DNA of 64,000 bases, taken from the NCBI RefSeq assembly GCF_028767125.1, contig NZ_JAKCWP010000009.1, positions 34,241 through 98,240 on the forward strand, written 5' to 3'. A program made the translations under genes and the position numbers. The notes beneath the pieces were generated by a model that made no database searches, was not told the DNA's origin, and worked only from the letters and a program-made list of their open reading frames with translations. Origin of the DNA: Chelativorans sp. YIM 93263. Its GTDB lineage: Bacteria; Pseudomonadota; Alphaproteobacteria; Rhizobiales; Rhizobiaceae. Position 1 is the stretch's first letter. The number at the start of each line of letters is the position of its first letter. Shown in pieces: positions 32,150-44,173 of this stretch.

Positions 32150-32851
32150 TCAGATCGGGTGCTCTCGACCTTCTTCCAGAGCCGACAGGATCTCTGAGGC
32201 AAGCCCCCGAGTGACGCGCGCCTGGCGCTCGAGCGCAGCCTTGTCAAGGTGCTCGACGAGCATTTGTGCCGTGGAGAGGGACCGTTCCATCCGCCGCACA
32301 ATGAACTGCACCACATGCGGCTCGACGCCCACCTGGCGGTCGGCGAACAGTTTCACGATGACGCCGCTGAGCAGCATGTCGTCGGGTTCCTGAATTTCCA
32401 CAGTCGCCGCGGCTTTCAGCCGCGAGAGGAGATCGGGCAAGCTTACACCCCATCCGGCAGGGAAGCGCCGCGCGGTCAGAAGCAGATGCGTTCCGCTCGA
32501 CCTCACCGTATTGATGAGATGAAACAGCCCTGTCTCGTCGAGATGCGGATCGTCGGTATCGTCTACGAGGATTGGCCGGTGTTCCGCTGCGGCTAACGCA
32601 TCGGCGTCAGTCTGGGCCGCAGGAACGCTGAACGCACCGCTCTCGGTCCGCCAGATATCCGCCAGGTGCGACTTTCCGGAGCCGGCCGGGCCTGCCAGGA
32701 CAACGACCGGAGCGGGCCAGTCCGGCCAGCTTTCCACGAGCGTCACAGCCTGTTCATTGGCCGGCGTGACGATGAGGTCATCGCGCGAACGCGCTTCGCC
32801 ATGCGCCAGGTCCAGGGGAAGTTGCCGCGGTGAGGGGTGCCTTGCCTTCAC
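32150..32851 (-). CDS. hdaA: DnaA-inactivating protein HdaA
   Basis: 233 residues. The N-terminal clamp-binding motif QLPLDL (10-15) precedes an AAA+ core with Walker A GPAGSGKS (54-61) and ILVDDTDD as the Walker B region. It lacks the C-terminal DNA-binding domain of DnaA. With the sliding clamp it stimulates DnaA-ATP hydrolysis and limits re-initiation. Its ATG overlaps the stop of the permease gene upstream (ATGA), an arrangement common in rhizobia. Confidence 0.9.
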   Translation of the reverse strand: MKARHPSPRQLPLDLAHGEARSRDDLIVTPANEQAVTLVESWPDWPAPVVVLAGPAGSGKSHLADIWRTESGAFSVPAAQTDADALAAAEHRPILVDDTDDPHLDETGLFHLINTVRSSGTHLLLTARRFPAGWGVSLPDLLSRLKAAATVEIQEPDDMLLSGVIVKLFADRQVGVEPHVVQFIVRRMERSLSTAQMLVEHLDKAALERQARVTRGLASEILSALEEGREHPI

Positions 32852-33987
32852 TTTCCGCCCTCCGAGTCCGGTTCTTCCACCTGTCCGCTATAAAGTGGCG
32901 ACGCCAGATACCGCGCCAGAGCGAAGCGAACCAGAACCGCAATCGAGGCGGCTGTCGGAACGGCAACGAGCAGGCCGACAAAGCCGAACAGATAACCAAA
33001 GGCGAAGAGCGAAAACATCAGCCACACCGGATGCAGGCCGACACTGCGGCCCATCAGCCGCGGCTGAAGGATATTGCCCTCCAGAAACTGACCGCTGAAG
33101 AACACGATTGCGACCGCGGCAATCCAGTACCAGTCCGGCCAGAACTGTACGAAGGCGACACCGATCGACAGGATTAGGCCGATCAGCGAACCGACAAAGG
33201 GAATAAAGCTGATCAACCCGGCAAAAAAGCCGATGAGGAGCCCGAAATTGAGGCCGAGCAGGGTGAGACCGATCGCGTAAAACGCTCCAAGGATGAGACA
33301 AAGCGTTCCCTGTCCGCGCACGAAACCGGCGGTCACGGCGTTGATGTCTCGCGCGATGCTGCGTACCGTTTCCAGATGGTCTCGCGGAATCCAACTATCG
33401 ACGGTGTCGGTCATCCGATCCCAATCGAGCAGCATGTAAAATGCCACGACCGGGGTCACGATAAGGAGGCTGACGAGATTGACGAGCGCCATTCCCGAGC
33501 TCCACAAGGAGCCGAATAAGGTGGCAATGAACCCGGTGCTCTGACTGAGCAGTTCGTTCAGCCACTCCTGCAGCGACTGCGTGTTCACCCCGACCGTTCT
33601 CTCGAACCATTGCGGGTCGAGGTTAGTGATCAACGATTGAAGGCGTGACACATATTCCGGCAGTCGCCGTGCGAACTCGGCAAGCTGGTTGCCGAGCACC
33701 GGGACCACGATCATCAAGGCGACGGTCAGGATGAGCAGAAACGTGACGAGGATCAGGATACTTGCGGCAAGCCGCGACAGACCCAGTCGCTCCAGCCGGT
33801 CAGCGACGGGATCGAGAAAATAGGCAAGCACCATTCCCGCCAGAAACGGAAGGAGAATGGAACTGAAGATGTAAAGAAAAAGGATCAGTGCGAGGGCCGC
33901 GGCAACCCAGAAGGCAATCTGCCGAGCGATAACACTGCGATGGGACGCACGTTCATCCTCATCCTTGTGGGGTGCCGGTATCGACAT
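32848..33987 (-). CDS. AI-2E/PerM family permease
   Basis: 379 residues with about eight membrane segments. The family pattern includes FLAGMVLAYFLDPVADRLE near the N-terminus and FIPFVGSLIGLILSIG and GNILQPRLMGRSVGLHPVW near the C-terminus. Members are linked to AI-2 or sodium/proton export; the substrate here is unknown. It overlaps hdaA and the upstream CDP-alcohol transferase, so the three are one leftward operon. Confidence 0.88.
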   Translation of the reverse strand: MSIPAPHKDEDERASHRSVIARQIAFWVAAALALILFLYIFSSILLPFLAGMVLAYFLDPVADRLERLGLSRLAASILILVTFLLILTVALMIVVPVLGNQLAEFARRLPEYVSRLQSLITNLDPQWFERTVGVNTQSLQEWLNELLSQSTGFIATLFGSLWSSGMALVNLVSLLIVTPVVAFYMLLDWDRMTDTVDSWIPRDHLETVRSIARDINAVTAGFVRGQGTLCLILGAFYAIGLTLLGLNFGLLIGFFAGLISFIPFVGSLIGLILSIGVAFVQFWPDWYWIAAVAIVFFSGQFLEGNILQPRLMGRSVGLHPVWLMFSLFAFGYLFGFVGLLVAVPTAASIAVLVRFALARYLASPLYSGQVEEPDSEGGK

Positions 33988-34516
33988 AGCCGCCCATGTG
34001 TTTGATCCAGCTGACGAGATAGGCCGCGCCGGAAGCCACGGTCAAGAGCGCGGACAGAAAGATGAGCGCCGTATAGACGGGGCCGAGGGAGAAGGCAAAG
34101 GACAAACTGGCCAGAACCAGCGCCGCCAACAGAAACTGCACAAGCGTATTGGCCTTCGAGACAAACAGCGGTTTCATGGCAACGGGATTCCCCATGATCG
34201 TGGCCAGCACCACGCCGCCGACAATCAATCCGTCGCGCGACACCGCGGCGATTACGAGCCAAAGCGGCAGATGCTGCATATAGCCCAGAACGACGAAAAC
34301 GCTGACGAGCAGTAGTTTGTCTGCGATCGGATCGATGTAAGCGCCGAGTTCGGAGCGTTGATCGAAATGCCGCGCAATGAAACCGTCCAATCCGTCCGAT
34401 ATGGCAGCGACGACAAAGCCTGCGAATGCCCAATCGACCTCTTCAGTCATCAGTGCGAAAATGACAGCTGGGACAAGCAGAAAGCGCGCTAACGTGATAA
34501 AATTCGGAATGGTCAA
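33959..34516 (-). CDS. CDP-alcohol phosphatidyltransferase family protein
   Basis: 185 residues from a TTG start with GGAG eight bases upstream; the first residues (TIPNFITLARF) match the family N-terminus. The motif reads ISDGLDGFIARHFDQRSELGAYIDPIADKLL, which fits DGx2ARx8Gx3Dx3D. It has about five hydrophobic segments. It may be a second phosphatidylglycerophosphate or cardiolipin synthase; pgsA proper is at 21592. It overlaps the permease by 29 bases and is divergent from purM. Confidence 0.82.
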   Translation of the reverse strand: MTIPNFITLARFLLVPAVIFALMTEEVDWAFAGFVVAAISDGLDGFIARHFDQRSELGAYIDPIADKLLLVSVFVVLGYMQHLPLWLVIAAVSRDGLIVGGVVLATIMGNPVAMKPLFVSKANTLVQFLLAALVLASLSFAFSLGPVYTALIFLSALLTVASGAAYLVSWIKHMGGYVDTGTPQG

Positions 34517-34701
34517 AGAACTGTCTCCACAGTGACGTCCGTATGGCTTTCTGCAAAAATCTTGCGCCCAGCCTGCATAGATGGACGGCTCCAGCGGGCT
34601 CTGCAAGTGGAAAGACGCGGGCAGCGCCGCAACCGGAGGGCTTTGCGGCTTGCAGTGTTTGGCGCCTCATGCCAAGAGCGCCATAGCGTAAGAGGGCCGA
34701 G

Positions 34702-35766
34702 ATGAGCGAACGAAAGAACGGATTGAGCTACGCCGATGCGGGTGTGGATATCGACGCTGGTAACATGCTCGTGGAGAAGATCAAGCCGCTGGTCCGCTCT
34801 ACCCGCCGGCCGGGCGCCGACTCGGAGATCGGTGGCTTTGGAGGGCTGTTCGACCTCAAGGCCGCGGGGTTTTCAGACCCCATTCTGGTGGCGGCCAATG
34901 ATGGGGTGGGAACAAAACTGAAGGTAGCTATCGAAGCCGGCAAGCACGACACGGTCGGCATCGATCTCGTGGCCATGTGCGTGAACGATCTTGTCGTGCA
35001 GGGCGCGGAGCCGCTTTTCTTCCTCGACTATTTCGCCACTGGCAAGCTCGATGCCGAGCAGGGTGCGGCGATCGTCGCCGGCATTGCCGAGGGCTGCCGA
35101 CAGGCCGGTTGTGCGCTCATCGGCGGCGAAACAGCGGAAATGCCCGGAATGTACGCGCAAGACGACTATGATCTGGCCGGCTTTGCCGTTGGCGCGGCCG
35201 AACGTGGACAGCTTCTGCCGAGCGACGATATTGCCGAAGGTGACGTGATTCTCGGCCTGACGTCGTCGGGACTGCACTCGAACGGTTTTTCACTGGTGCG
35301 CAAGATCGTTTCAGCGGGCGGATTTGATTGGCAGGAAAAGGCGCCTTTCGATGACAGCCGGTCGCTCGCGGAGGCGATGCTCGAGCCGACGCGAATCTAC
35401 GTCAAACCGCTGCTTCAGGCCATTTCCGCCACTCATGGAGTAAAGGCGCTTGCGCACATTACGGGTGGCGGTCTCACCGAGAATTTGCCACGCGTCCTCC
35501 CGGATGCCATCGCAGCGGAGATCGATCTGGATACGTTCGATGTCCCGCCGGTCTTTTCCTGGCTGGCGAATGATGGCGGCGTCGTGTCCTCCGAGATGCT
35601 GCGCACTTTCAACTGCGGTGTGGGCATGGTGGTAGTCGTCGGGGAAGGGCAGGCGGCGCAGGTTGCGGCTCTGCTTCAGGAGGCCGGCGAGGAAGTAATC
35701 TCCCTGGGACGCATTATTGCACAGCGGGAAAACGGGATCATTTATCGGGGGAAGTTGGCGCTATGA
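34702..35766 (+). CDS. purM: phosphoribosylformylglycinamidine cyclo-ligase
   Basis: 354 residues (AIR synthetase). It opens [22 protein letters not shown], with the conserved FGGLFDL and [15 protein letters not shown], the ATP-binding [11 protein letters not shown] and the late [13 protein letters not shown]. It makes aminoimidazole ribotide in the fifth step of purine synthesis. Its stop overlaps the purN ATG (ATGA). The other pur genes of this window are at 56016-60718. Confidence 0.96.
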   Translation: MSERKNGLSYADAGVDIDAGNMLVEKIKPLVRSTRRPGADSEIGGFGGLFDLKAAGFSDPILVAANDGVGTKLKVAIEAGKHDTVGIDLVAMCVNDLVVQGAEPLFFLDYFATGKLDAEQGAAIVAGIAEGCRQAGCALIGGETAEMPGMYAQDDYDLAGFAVGAAERGQLLPSDDIAEGDVILGLTSSGLHSNGFSLVRKIVSAGGFDWQEKAPFDDSRSLAEAMLEPTRIYVKPLLQAISATHGVKALAHITGGGLTENLPRVLPDAIAAEIDLDTFDVPPVFSWLANDGGVVSSEMLRTFNCGVGMVVVVGEGQAAQVAALLQEAGEEVISLGRIIAQRENGIIYRGKLAL

Positions 35767-36470
35767 CTGCACGAAAGAAAACCGCGATTCTGATTTCCGG
35801 CCGCGGCACTAATATGCGCAGCCTTATTCAAGCCGCGGTGGAGAATGAGTATCCGGCGGAAATTACCGGCGTGATCAGCAACCAGGCGGATGCGCCGGGC
35901 CTTGCGGCCGCGGCCACGCTCGGCATCTCTGCCATCGCTCTTCCGCGTTCCGACTATGACGACAAACGCGCACACGAAGCCGCCATTGAGCGAGCGCTGG
36001 CGGAACAAGGGGCCGAGATCATCTGCCTGGCTGGCTTCATGCAGATGCTGAGCGTTGACTTCGTCGCGCGATGGCAGGGGCGGCTGCTTAATGTCCATCC
36101 CTCGCTCCTGCCTCTCTTCAAGGGGCTCGACACACATTCCCGTGCCTTGGAATCGGGCATGCGGGTCCATGGCTGTTCCGTCCACTTCGTGACTTCGGAA
36201 ATGGACGATGGTCCGGTCATCGCTCAAGCCGCCGTTCCAATCCTGCCGGATGATACCGAAGAGACCTTGCGTGAGCGCGTGCTGAAGGAAGAGCATCGGC
36301 TCTACCCGATGGCGCTGGCGCTCGTCGGCTCCGGACGGGCGCGGATGGAGAACGGAAAAACCGTTTACCACACGACCGAGATCGGCTGGGGCGAACGGTC
36401 GAGCCTGCACGTGCCGTCCTCCATCGAGGAAATCGCCAATCTGGAAGATCTGGCACGGCGGACGCCGTAA
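35763..36470 (+). CDS. purN: phosphoribosylglycinamide formyltransferase
   Basis: 235 residues. It opens [21 protein letters not shown], has the loop of the active site [15 protein letters not shown], and [22 protein letters not shown] with the catalytic His and Asp. It uses 10-formyl-THF to formylate GAR. It is translationally coupled to purM. The ~20-residue C-terminal extension is usual in rhizobia. Confidence 0.95.
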   Translation: MTARKKTAILISGRGTNMRSLIQAAVENEYPAEITGVISNQADAPGLAAAATLGISAIALPRSDYDDKRAHEAAIERALAEQGAEIICLAGFMQMLSVDFVARWQGRLLNVHPSLLPLFKGLDTHSRALESGMRVHGCSVHFVTSEMDDGPVIAQAAVPILPDDTEETLRERVLKEEHRLYPMALALVGSGRARMENGKTVYHTTEIGWGERSSLHVPSSIEEIANLEDLARRTP

Positions 36471-36490
36471 CGTTCGTTGGGCCTGAGGTG

Positions 36491-37240
36491 CTATTTCCCA
36501 GTACGCGACATGCTGTGGTGAAGAAACCGCTTTGCTTTCGCGACACTGTTTTCCAGCCTCTCGCCGCGGGCGAGGAGAGATGCTACCGCGCTTGAGAGAA
36601 TGCAGCCGGTTCCGCGCATTTCGACGGTCAACTTCGGAAGTGAAAACCGATGCACTGCCGCGCCGGGGCGCAGGAGAATGTCGGTTGCCTCGTCTCCTGC
36701 CGCATGGCCGCCCTTGAGCAAGAGTGCCTGGCAGCCGGCCAGAAGAAGCTGTTCGCCTTGCCGGATGGTGTTGTCTTTGTCAGCCGCTGTTTCCTCCCCG
36801 GCGAGCAGAGCAAGCTCGTGCAGATTGGGCGTGACGAGTGCTGGGAGCGGCATCAGAACACGTTTCAGGCGCGCGATGGCGTCCGGCACCAGCAATGCGC
36901 GTCCGGAAGACGCTGCCAGCACGGGATCCAGCACCGTCGGAATATGAGGATGATCACGGAGCACTGCAGCCACGGCTTCGACCGTTTCCGCCGCCGCCAG
37001 CATGCCGATCTTGATGGCAGCGACAGGGTTCGCCTCAAGTGCTGCCCGCATCTGCTCTTCGACAAGGAGAGGGGGCATCGTCTCGACTGTCCGCACCGCG
37101 TCATGAGTCTGGACGGTGACGGCCGTAACGGCGAGACAGGTCCGCATGCCGAAGGCGCCGACCGTTTCAATGTCGCGTGCGATGCCCGCGCCGCCGGAGG
37201 AATCCGAGCCGGCAACGATCAGTACATGAGGTGCGTTCAT
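36491..37240 (-). CDS. thiD: HMP/HMP-phosphate kinase
   Basis: 249 residues of ribokinase fold: VLIVAGSDSSGGAGIARDIE at the start, VLDPVLAASSGRALL, LVTPNLHELALLAG and the anion hole EMRGTGCILSSAVAS. It phosphorylates HMP to HMP-PP. The ATG at 37240 overlaps the thiE stop (ATGA). Last gene of the leftward thiCOSGED operon, convergent with purN. Confidence 0.93.
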   Translation of the reverse strand: MNAPHVLIVAGSDSSGGAGIARDIETVGAFGMRTCLAVTAVTVQTHDAVRTVETMPPLLVEEQMRAALEANPVAAIKIGMLAAAETVEAVAAVLRDHPHIPTVLDPVLAASSGRALLVPDAIARLKRVLMPLPALVTPNLHELALLAGEETAADKDNTIRQGEQLLLAGCQALLLKGGHAAGDEATDILLRPGAAVHRFSLPKLTVEMRGTGCILSSAVASLLARGERLENSVAKAKRFLHHSMSRTGK

Positions 37241-37842
37241 CGCCACGGATCAGTTGCCGCGACCCATTCGCGGGCGCGGGCCTCGGGGTCGGGATTGAGC
37301 GTTATGTCGGTCACCACCGCCGCACTATTGGCGCCGTTGTCAAACACACCAGACAGGCGTTCCGGGTTGAGGCCGCCGATGGCGACCAGCGGGCGGTCAC
37401 CAATCTTCTCGCTCCATTCGCGCAGACGTTCGAGTCCTTGCGGCGCCCACTTCATCTTCTTCAGGATGGTGGGGTAGATCGGACCGAGTGCGAGGTAGTC
37501 GGGGTCGGCGGCAAGCGCGGTCTCCAGTTCTACATGGTCATGCGTGCTGATTCCGAGCTTCATATCGGCCTTCTTGATGGCGGCGAGATCGGCGGCAGCC
37601 AGGTCTTCCTGGCCGAGATGGATGAAATCGCAACCCTCTTCAATTGCAAGCTGCCAATGATCATTGATGATGAGTTGGCATTGTTGCTCCGCGCAAATCC
37701 GTTTCGCCCGGCGAATTGAGAACCGCAGAGCTTCTTTCTCCATATCCTTCAGGCGAAGCTGGACGAGCTTTATGCCCACGGGTACGAGGCGCTCGATCCA
37801 GCGCGTGTCGGGAACGATCAGATAAAACGGGTCGAGCTTCAT
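37237..37842 (-). CDS. thiE: thiamine phosphate synthase
   Basis: 201 residues of TIM-barrel fold, with [14 protein letters not shown] [44 protein letters not shown] and [12 protein letters not shown]. It joins HMP-PP and thiazole phosphate. ATGA overlaps join it to thiG upstream and thiD downstream. The conserved Gly-rich phosphate-binding loop is present. Confidence 0.93.
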   Translation of the reverse strand: MKLDPFYLIVPDTRWIERLVPVGIKLVQLRLKDMEKEALRFSIRRAKRICAEQQCQLIINDHWQLAIEEGCDFIHLGQEDLAAADLAAIKKADMKLGISTHDHVELETALAADPDYLALGPIYPTILKKMKWAPQGLERLREWSEKIGDRPLVAIGGLNPERLSGVFDNGANSAAVVTDITLNPDPEARAREWVAATDPWR

Positions 37843-38615
37843 GACAGCAGCGCCCTTCCGAGAAGGGGTGTGGAGGGGGCTGCCATGTCGCGCGGCTCCA
37901 GCATGCCCGCTTTGCTGGCCGTATGGCCGGCGTCTGTTGCATTGGCGAAGGCTTCGGCCATGCGGACGGGGTCACCTGCTTTGGCGACCGCCGTGTTGAG
38001 CAGCACACCGTCAAAGCCGAGTTCCATGACCATCGCGGCATGGGAGGGCCGGCCGAGCCCCGCATCCACGATGAGTGGGGTGCCGGGAAAGTGGGCACGC
38101 ATGGCCCGGAGCGCGTCTGAGTTGAGCGGGCCCTTGGCCGAGCCGATAGGCGCACACCAGGGCATGAGCACCTCGCATCCCGCCTCCATCAGTCTCTCAG
38201 CCACCACGAGATCGTCGGTCGTATAGGGGAAGACGGCGAAGCCCTCCTCGCAGAGAATGCGTGCGGCCTCGACAAGGCCGAAGACATCAGGTTGGAGCGT
38301 GTCCTGGTGGCCGATAACCTCTAGTTTTACCCAGTTTGTGCCAAAAACTTCACGTGCCATCTGAGCCGTGGTGATCGCCTCCTTGACCGAATGGCAGCCG
38401 GCGGTGTTCGGCAAAACGTGCACGCCAAGATCCTGAATGAGCTTCCAGAAGTCGCCGCCGGAACCGCTCCGCGCGCCCTCACGTCGCAAGGAGACCGTCA
38501 CGGCGCCTGCTGCGGAAGCCTTCACCGCCTCTGCCATTATGGCGGGAGATGGATATTGCGCCGTGCCGAGCAACAATCGGGAGGAAAGCTCGGTGTTATA
38601 GACGGTCAAGGGCAT
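37839..38615 (-). CDS. thiG: thiazole synthase
   Basis: 258 residues from MPLTVYN at 38615; the longer upstream frame overlaps thiS and is not needed. ThiG features are [50 protein letters not shown] and [27 protein letters not shown]. It builds the thiazole ring from DXP, ThiS-thiocarboxylate and the glycine imine supplied by ThiO. It starts one base after the thiS stop. Confidence 0.95.
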   Translation of the reverse strand: MPLTVYNTELSSRLLLGTAQYPSPAIMAEAVKASAAGAVTVSLRREGARSGSGGDFWKLIQDLGVHVLPNTAGCHSVKEAITTAQMAREVFGTNWVKLEVIGHQDTLQPDVFGLVEAARILCEEGFAVFPYTTDDLVVAERLMEAGCEVLMPWCAPIGSAKGPLNSDALRAMRAHFPGTPLIVDAGLGRPSHAAMVMELGFDGVLLNTAVAKAGDPVRMAEAFANATDAGHTASKAGMLEPRDMAAPSTPLLGRALLS

Positions 38616-38616
38616 T

Positions 38617-38814
38617 TCATCCTCCTTGCCGGGGTGTGACGATTTCGATGCGGTCGCCTTCCGCAAGCGGTGTTTCCGTGCGCCGAGGGCCGGGGACAAA
38701 CTCGCTGTTGAGGGCGGTTGCATACCAATCGCCCTCGTAGCCGAGCTCGGCAAGCAAGCCGTCGAGCGTATCGGCTCTCGCCTCAAGCGGTTCGCCGTTG
38801 ACGATCAGCTTCAT
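38617..38814 (-). CDS. thiS: sulfur carrier protein ThiS
   Basis: 65 residues of ubiquitin-like fold ([19 protein letters not shown]) ending in the required Gly-Gly (TPRQGG). The start lies 32 bases inside the end of thiO. It carries sulfur as a C-terminal thiocarboxylate to ThiG. Confidence 0.92.
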   Translation of the reverse strand: MKLIVNGEPLEARADTLDGLLAELGYEGDWYATALNSEFVPGPRRTETPLAEGDRIEIVTPRQGG

Positions 38815-39787
38815 TGAACGATGCCTCCTCGTTTGAATAAAGGACTTCTGCAGCCTGGCGGGCGAGCGCGGGCGCGAGCAGAAAGCCGTGGCGGTAAAGG
38901 CCGTTGACGTAGGCCGTAACGCCGCGCTCGACGATGCGCGGGAGATTGTCCGGGAACGCCGGGCGAACGCCGCTGGAAAGCTCGAGAATGCGCGCCTCGG
39001 CAAAGGCTGGATGCAAGGCGTAGGCAGCGTTGAGAAGCTCAACGAGCGAGCGGGCAGAGGGCGGACCCTCATCGTCCGACTCGATCATGGTAGCGCCGAC
39101 CATGAAGCGCCCGTTGCCGCGCGGCACGATATAGACCGGAAAGCGCGGATGGATGAGGCGCACGGGCCGGGAAAGCGTGATCTCGGGCGTCTCCAGATAG
39201 AGCATTTCGCCGCGTATACCGCGGAGTTGGGGTAGGGCGGTTTTGGCCGCCATGCCGGTGCAGTCCACTACGCGGTCGAAGCAGGTGTGGTCGGTCTCAT
39301 TCGCCGGGCCGAAGGCGAATTGTACGCCCTTGCTGGCGAGTTTCACCTGAAGCTTCTCAAGTGCCGCGCGCGGATCAAGGTGAGCCTCCTCTGCGAAGAA
39401 AAGACCCGCCTGGAAGCGCCCGTCGAGATCGGGTTCGAGCGCGGCGATTTCCTCGGCCGAAACGGCGGCGTACCCAGTGGTACGCGCGACGAAGTGCTTA
39501 AGCTCGAACGCATTACGCGGCGGCGCCACCACGAGCGTACCTTTGAAATTCACGATCCCGGGCAAGACGCGGTCCCACCATGAGGCCGCACCTTTTCCCA
39601 AGGTGATAACGTCCTCCTCCGCGCTCTCGCGTTCGCAGTAGGGCGCGAGCATCCCGCCCGCGCACCACGAGGCACCTGCCCCCAGGGAGGACGCCGTGTC
39701 GGCGACCGTCACCGCCGCGCCGCGCTGGACAAGCTCGTACGCGACCGCGAGGCCGGCGACCCCTGCGCCGCGGATGAGAACATGCAC
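38783..39787 (-). CDS. thiO: glycine oxidase ThiO
   Basis: 334 residues. It opens with the FAD-binding [19 protein letters not shown]; ends with the DAO signature [14 protein letters not shown]. It oxidises glycine to the imine needed for thiazole formation. GGGAGAG precedes the ATG. It sits between thiC and thiS, overlapping thiS. Confidence 0.93.
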   Translation of the reverse strand: MHVLIRGAGVAGLAVAYELVQRGAAVTVADTASSLGAGASWCAGGMLAPYCERESAEEDVITLGKGAASWWDRVLPGIVNFKGTLVVAPPRNAFELKHFVARTTGYAAVSAEEIAALEPDLDGRFQAGLFFAEEAHLDPRAALEKLQVKLASKGVQFAFGPANETDHTCFDRVVDCTGMAAKTALPQLRGIRGEMLYLETPEITLSRPVRLIHPRFPVYIVPRGNGRFMVGATMIESDDEGPPSARSLVELLNAAYALHPAFAEARILELSSGVRPAFPDNLPRIVERGVTAYVNGLYRHGFLLAPALARQAAEVLYSNEEASFNEADRQRRTA

Positions 39788-39790
39788 CGG

Positions 39791-41776
<1,986 letters not shown>

Positions 41777-41789
41777 TCAAGCGCTGCAC

Positions 41790-41890
41790 CGTCCCTACGC
41801 CAGTATGAACTGGATCAGGTTCTTAGGGTCACTGCGCTGCGCCTTGCGGCACCAGCAGTATCTCAGTTCCTTGTCGGAACCCCCCTGGTG
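41790..41890 (-). promoter_or_regulatory. TPP (THI-box) riboswitch
   Basis: On the minus strand, 160 bases before thiC, are the hallmark blocks in order: GGGG...CTGAGAT, TGACCC, GAACCTGAT and GCGTAGGGA. TPP binding would lower expression of the thi operon. No separate terminator hairpin is obvious after it, so control of translation initiation is possible. Confidence 0.92.
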
Positions 41891-42030
41891 AAAGTGTGCA
41901 GGGTGATGACAGGAGGGACGGATGTCAAGGGCAATCGGAAGACCACCGCCCGCCGGCTCCGCATCCGTATATCGCGAGATTGTGGGAACCGTGGGTGTTT
42001 CCGATGGTTCGGGCTGCGAAGGAGGCCCCT

Positions 42031-42237
42031 ATGACCGTTGGCGAAGTTTTGGAACAATTAAAAGACCTACCACCCGACACGCTCCTTTGCGTTGCCGAAA
42101 TTGATGAGGCATTTGCGGTGAACGTTGCGTCGGTGGAGATCGTAGAAGACGCAAAAGCGCAGAGTCGACAGGCCAGCGGCCGGGAGGCCGTCGAGCTTGG
42201 CCATGGCGACGACCAGGTGGTTGTGATCCGCTGGTGA
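42031..42237 (+). CDS. 68-aa hypothetical protein
   Basis: AAGGAGG lies six bases before the ATG, a very good SD. The sequence MTVGEVLEQLKDLPPDTLLCVAEIDE reads like a small folded protein of the kind with TVGELIEQLKELDPD openings. Function unknown. It is divergent from the thi riboswitch and convergent with the next gene. Confidence 0.65.
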   Translation: MTVGEVLEQLKDLPPDTLLCVAEIDEAFAVNVASVEIVEDAKAQSRQASGREAVELGHGDDQVVVIRW

Positions 42238-42258
42238 ACGCGGACCAGGGCAGGCCTG

Positions 42259-42555
42259 TCAGGCGTTGTTGCCGGATGTCTTTTTCTGCCTGCGGCGCCA
42301 CCAGACCTCGAGACGGCGGCGCAGACGCCGGATCGTGGCAATATCATAGGACAGGATGAGAAGCCCGACGGGGATCATCCAGAAGCCAAGGATGGGCAGG
42401 AACCCGAACAGGCCGAGAAGAGCCAGCAAACTGCCGCTCAGTATACGCACTAGCCTCGTCCGCGGGATGGGTACGCGCCGTTGCCCAATGGCGATGGAGG
42501 GGCGCGGTCGGCTGTCGCCCGCATTTGGCGTTTCATTGTCGCTACGTTGTTTCAT
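42259..42555 (-). CDS. PGPGW-like small membrane protein
   Basis: 98 residues from an ATG at 42555. A polar N-terminal third is followed by a hydrophobic hairpin (LSGSLLALLGLFGFLPILGFWMIPVGLLILSYD, broken by GF) and a very basic tail (RRLRRRLEVWWRRRQKK). Small proteins of this shape are frequent in rhizobia. Function unknown. The longer frame upstream crosses the tRNA-Asn leader and is unlikely. Confidence 0.65.
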   Translation of the reverse strand: MKQRSDNETPNAGDSRPRPSIAIGQRRVPIPRTRLVRILSGSLLALLGLFGFLPILGFWMIPVGLLILSYDIATIRRLRRRLEVWWRRRQKKTSGNNA

Positions 42556-42733
42556 ACAGGAAATTCGCTCTCGAAAGCGCCGCCGCTTGCAAGGCAGCGA
42601 ATGATCTCCCATATGTATCGGCACGGCGGTAATTGCGAGCCTCTGTTTGGCAAATGGTGAAAAAATTCCCGAAATTTGCTTTGCAAACCGAGAGTGCTTT
42701 GCTATAGGCACGTCCACGCCCGAGCACAGGTAT

Positions 42734-42808
42734 TCCCCGGTAGCTCAGCGGTAGAGCAACCGGCTGTTAACCGGTTGGTCGCTGGTTCGAATCCGGCCCG
42801 GGGAGCCA
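42734..42808 (+). tRNA. tRNA-Asn (GTT)
   Basis: 75 bases with an encoded CCA. Acceptor TCCCCGG pairs with CCGGGGA, the anticodon is GTT and the T-loop is GTTCGAATC. Confidence 0.95.
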
Positions 42809-43140
42809 GTTTTCCTTTTGGTATCGAAGTGACATCCGCCCGCCTTGCTCGCGAAGTAGGGCGCGTTTCTGTTTTTCGGAATCTGATTGATAGCGCGGAG
42901 ACTCGCGGACTGCAGATGCGCCGAGTGTCTTATTCACGAGTGCCCGAAGGCAAGAAAGAATCCTAGAAATTCAGGCGCCAAGAAAAGTTAAAAAGAAAAG
43001 CATGAATGCAATCTGCGATTTATCACTAAGGTGAAAAACACAACCGCAAGCTTTATTCTTATGCACTTCCGTGGAACACTCGCGCTCGTTCGACCGGGTA
43101 GATGGTCGGGCCGGTGCAAGTAATCAAGCGGAGAACTTCA
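42809..43140. other. 332-base stretch downstream of tRNA-Asn
   Basis: No ORF with an SD and no clear hairpin. The last part is AT-rich and probably holds the promoter of the gene at 43141 (AAGCGGAGAAC lies before its ATG). Nothing else is seen. Confidence 0.45.
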
Positions 43141-43590
43141 ATGCGTGTTATTTCCCATACCCGTCTTACGGTACTTACTTTGGTTTGTAGCGCTGCTCTC
43201 GCCGGGAGCGCTGCGATGGCACAGACGACGTCTTCTGACAGCAGCATGCAAAATCAGATCAATCCTTCGTCGGATCAGTCGAAGAGCGTCTTTGACAGTC
43301 TCCGCGGGCTTGCCACGCAGTCCTCGTCCAGCTTCATGAACCCGTCGGTTGGGGACACTGTTCCCGACGACGTAGAACTGCAACCGATGCCTAATGCCGC
43401 CGCGGATGCACTTCCCGCCGCCAAGGACCATCATGTTGCAAAAACCGACGATGACACGGCCATCATCGCCCATCCTGAAACCCGCAAGGTGCTGGGTGTG
43501 ATCTCGGGCAGCGACACCACAGCAAGCACCGGCGGCGATTCGGACGCCTCGACCGCCGGCTCGGACACGGATTCCGACTCTAACAACTGA
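43141..43590 (+). CDS. hypothetical secreted protein with Ser/Asp-rich tail
   Basis: 149 residues. A signal peptide runs to AAMAQ (about residue 28). The mature part is polar, with a short possible domain near DDTAIIAHPETRKVLGVIS and a C-terminal 28 residues of Ser, Asp, Thr and Gly. It is probably periplasmic. No family recognised. GGAG precedes the ATG. A 34-base near-perfect palindrome lies between it and the convergent cytochrome gene. Confidence 0.6.
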   Translation: MRVISHTRLTVLTLVCSAALAGSAAMAQTTSSDSSMQNQINPSSDQSKSVFDSLRGLATQSSSSFMNPSVGDTVPDDVELQPMPNAAADALPAAKDHHVAKTDDDTAIIAHPETRKVLGVISGSDTTASTGGDSDASTAGSDTDSDSNN

Positions 43591-43650
43591 ATTTCTACGG
43601 GTTAGTGAACCGGCAGATCAGCGTTTCACTCGATCATGATCCATAATGTC

Positions 43651-43684
43651 ATCTGCCCGAAGGACTTGAAGTCTTCGGGCAGAT
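43651..43684. terminator. strong hairpin between convergent genes
   Basis: A 12-bp perfect stem (ATCTGCCCGAAG with CTTCGGGCAGAT) around a 10-base centre that is itself nearly self-complementary. There is no T-run on either side, so it is not a standard intrinsic terminator. It may stop both convergent transcripts or protect 3' ends. Confidence 0.45.
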
Positions 43685-43710
43685 GGACATCGTTTCGGCG
43701 AAACAGCCGC

Positions 43711-44157
43711 TCAGCGATAGGTAGCCACGTCTTCCGCCGTCGCATCTCCCTCAAAATCGTTTCCGAGTTCGGACCGGATGAAATTGACCAGCGCCGCCAC
43801 CTGCTCATCGTCATAGTATTGCCCGAAGGCAGGCATGGCACGTTGTCCGTGGATGATGACGTAGGCGGGATAGGCCGGGTCCTCGAGCATCGGATTGCCG
43901 CTCAGGGCAGGGTATTCGCCCGCACCCACTGCGCCCTCTCCCTCAGGCATGTGGCATCCCTGGCAAGCTGACCGGTAGAGGGCCTCACCGTCTTCATAGA
44001 CGAAACGCTCGGGATCGGCGAAGGACTCCGTCGGTGCTTGTTCCTCCATAGCTTGCTCTTGCGCCTGCGGATCGGAATCCTCCTGCGCAATCGCCCCGAT
44101 AGTGGTGCCGAGGGCGAACAGAGCCCCGATGGACACCAGTTGCATTGGATATCGCAT
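43711..44157 (-). CDS. periplasmic cytochrome c
   Basis: 148 residues with a signal peptide (to about AIAQE). One haem site, CQGCH (65-69), with Met108 (QRAMPAFG) as likely sixth ligand, so a class I c-type cytochrome. It lies 16 bases after the flavin amine oxidase in the same direction and is probably its electron acceptor. The N-terminal linker is rich in Glu and Gln. Confidence 0.88.
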   Translation of the reverse strand: MRYPMQLVSIGALFALGTTIGAIAQEDSDPQAQEQAMEEQAPTESFADPERFVYEDGEALYRSACQGCHMPEGEGAVGAGEYPALSGNPMLEDPAYPAYVIIHGQRAMPAFGQYYDDEQVAALVNFIRSELGNDFEGDATAEDVATYR

Positions 44158-44173
44158 GGCCAGATTCCTCGAA

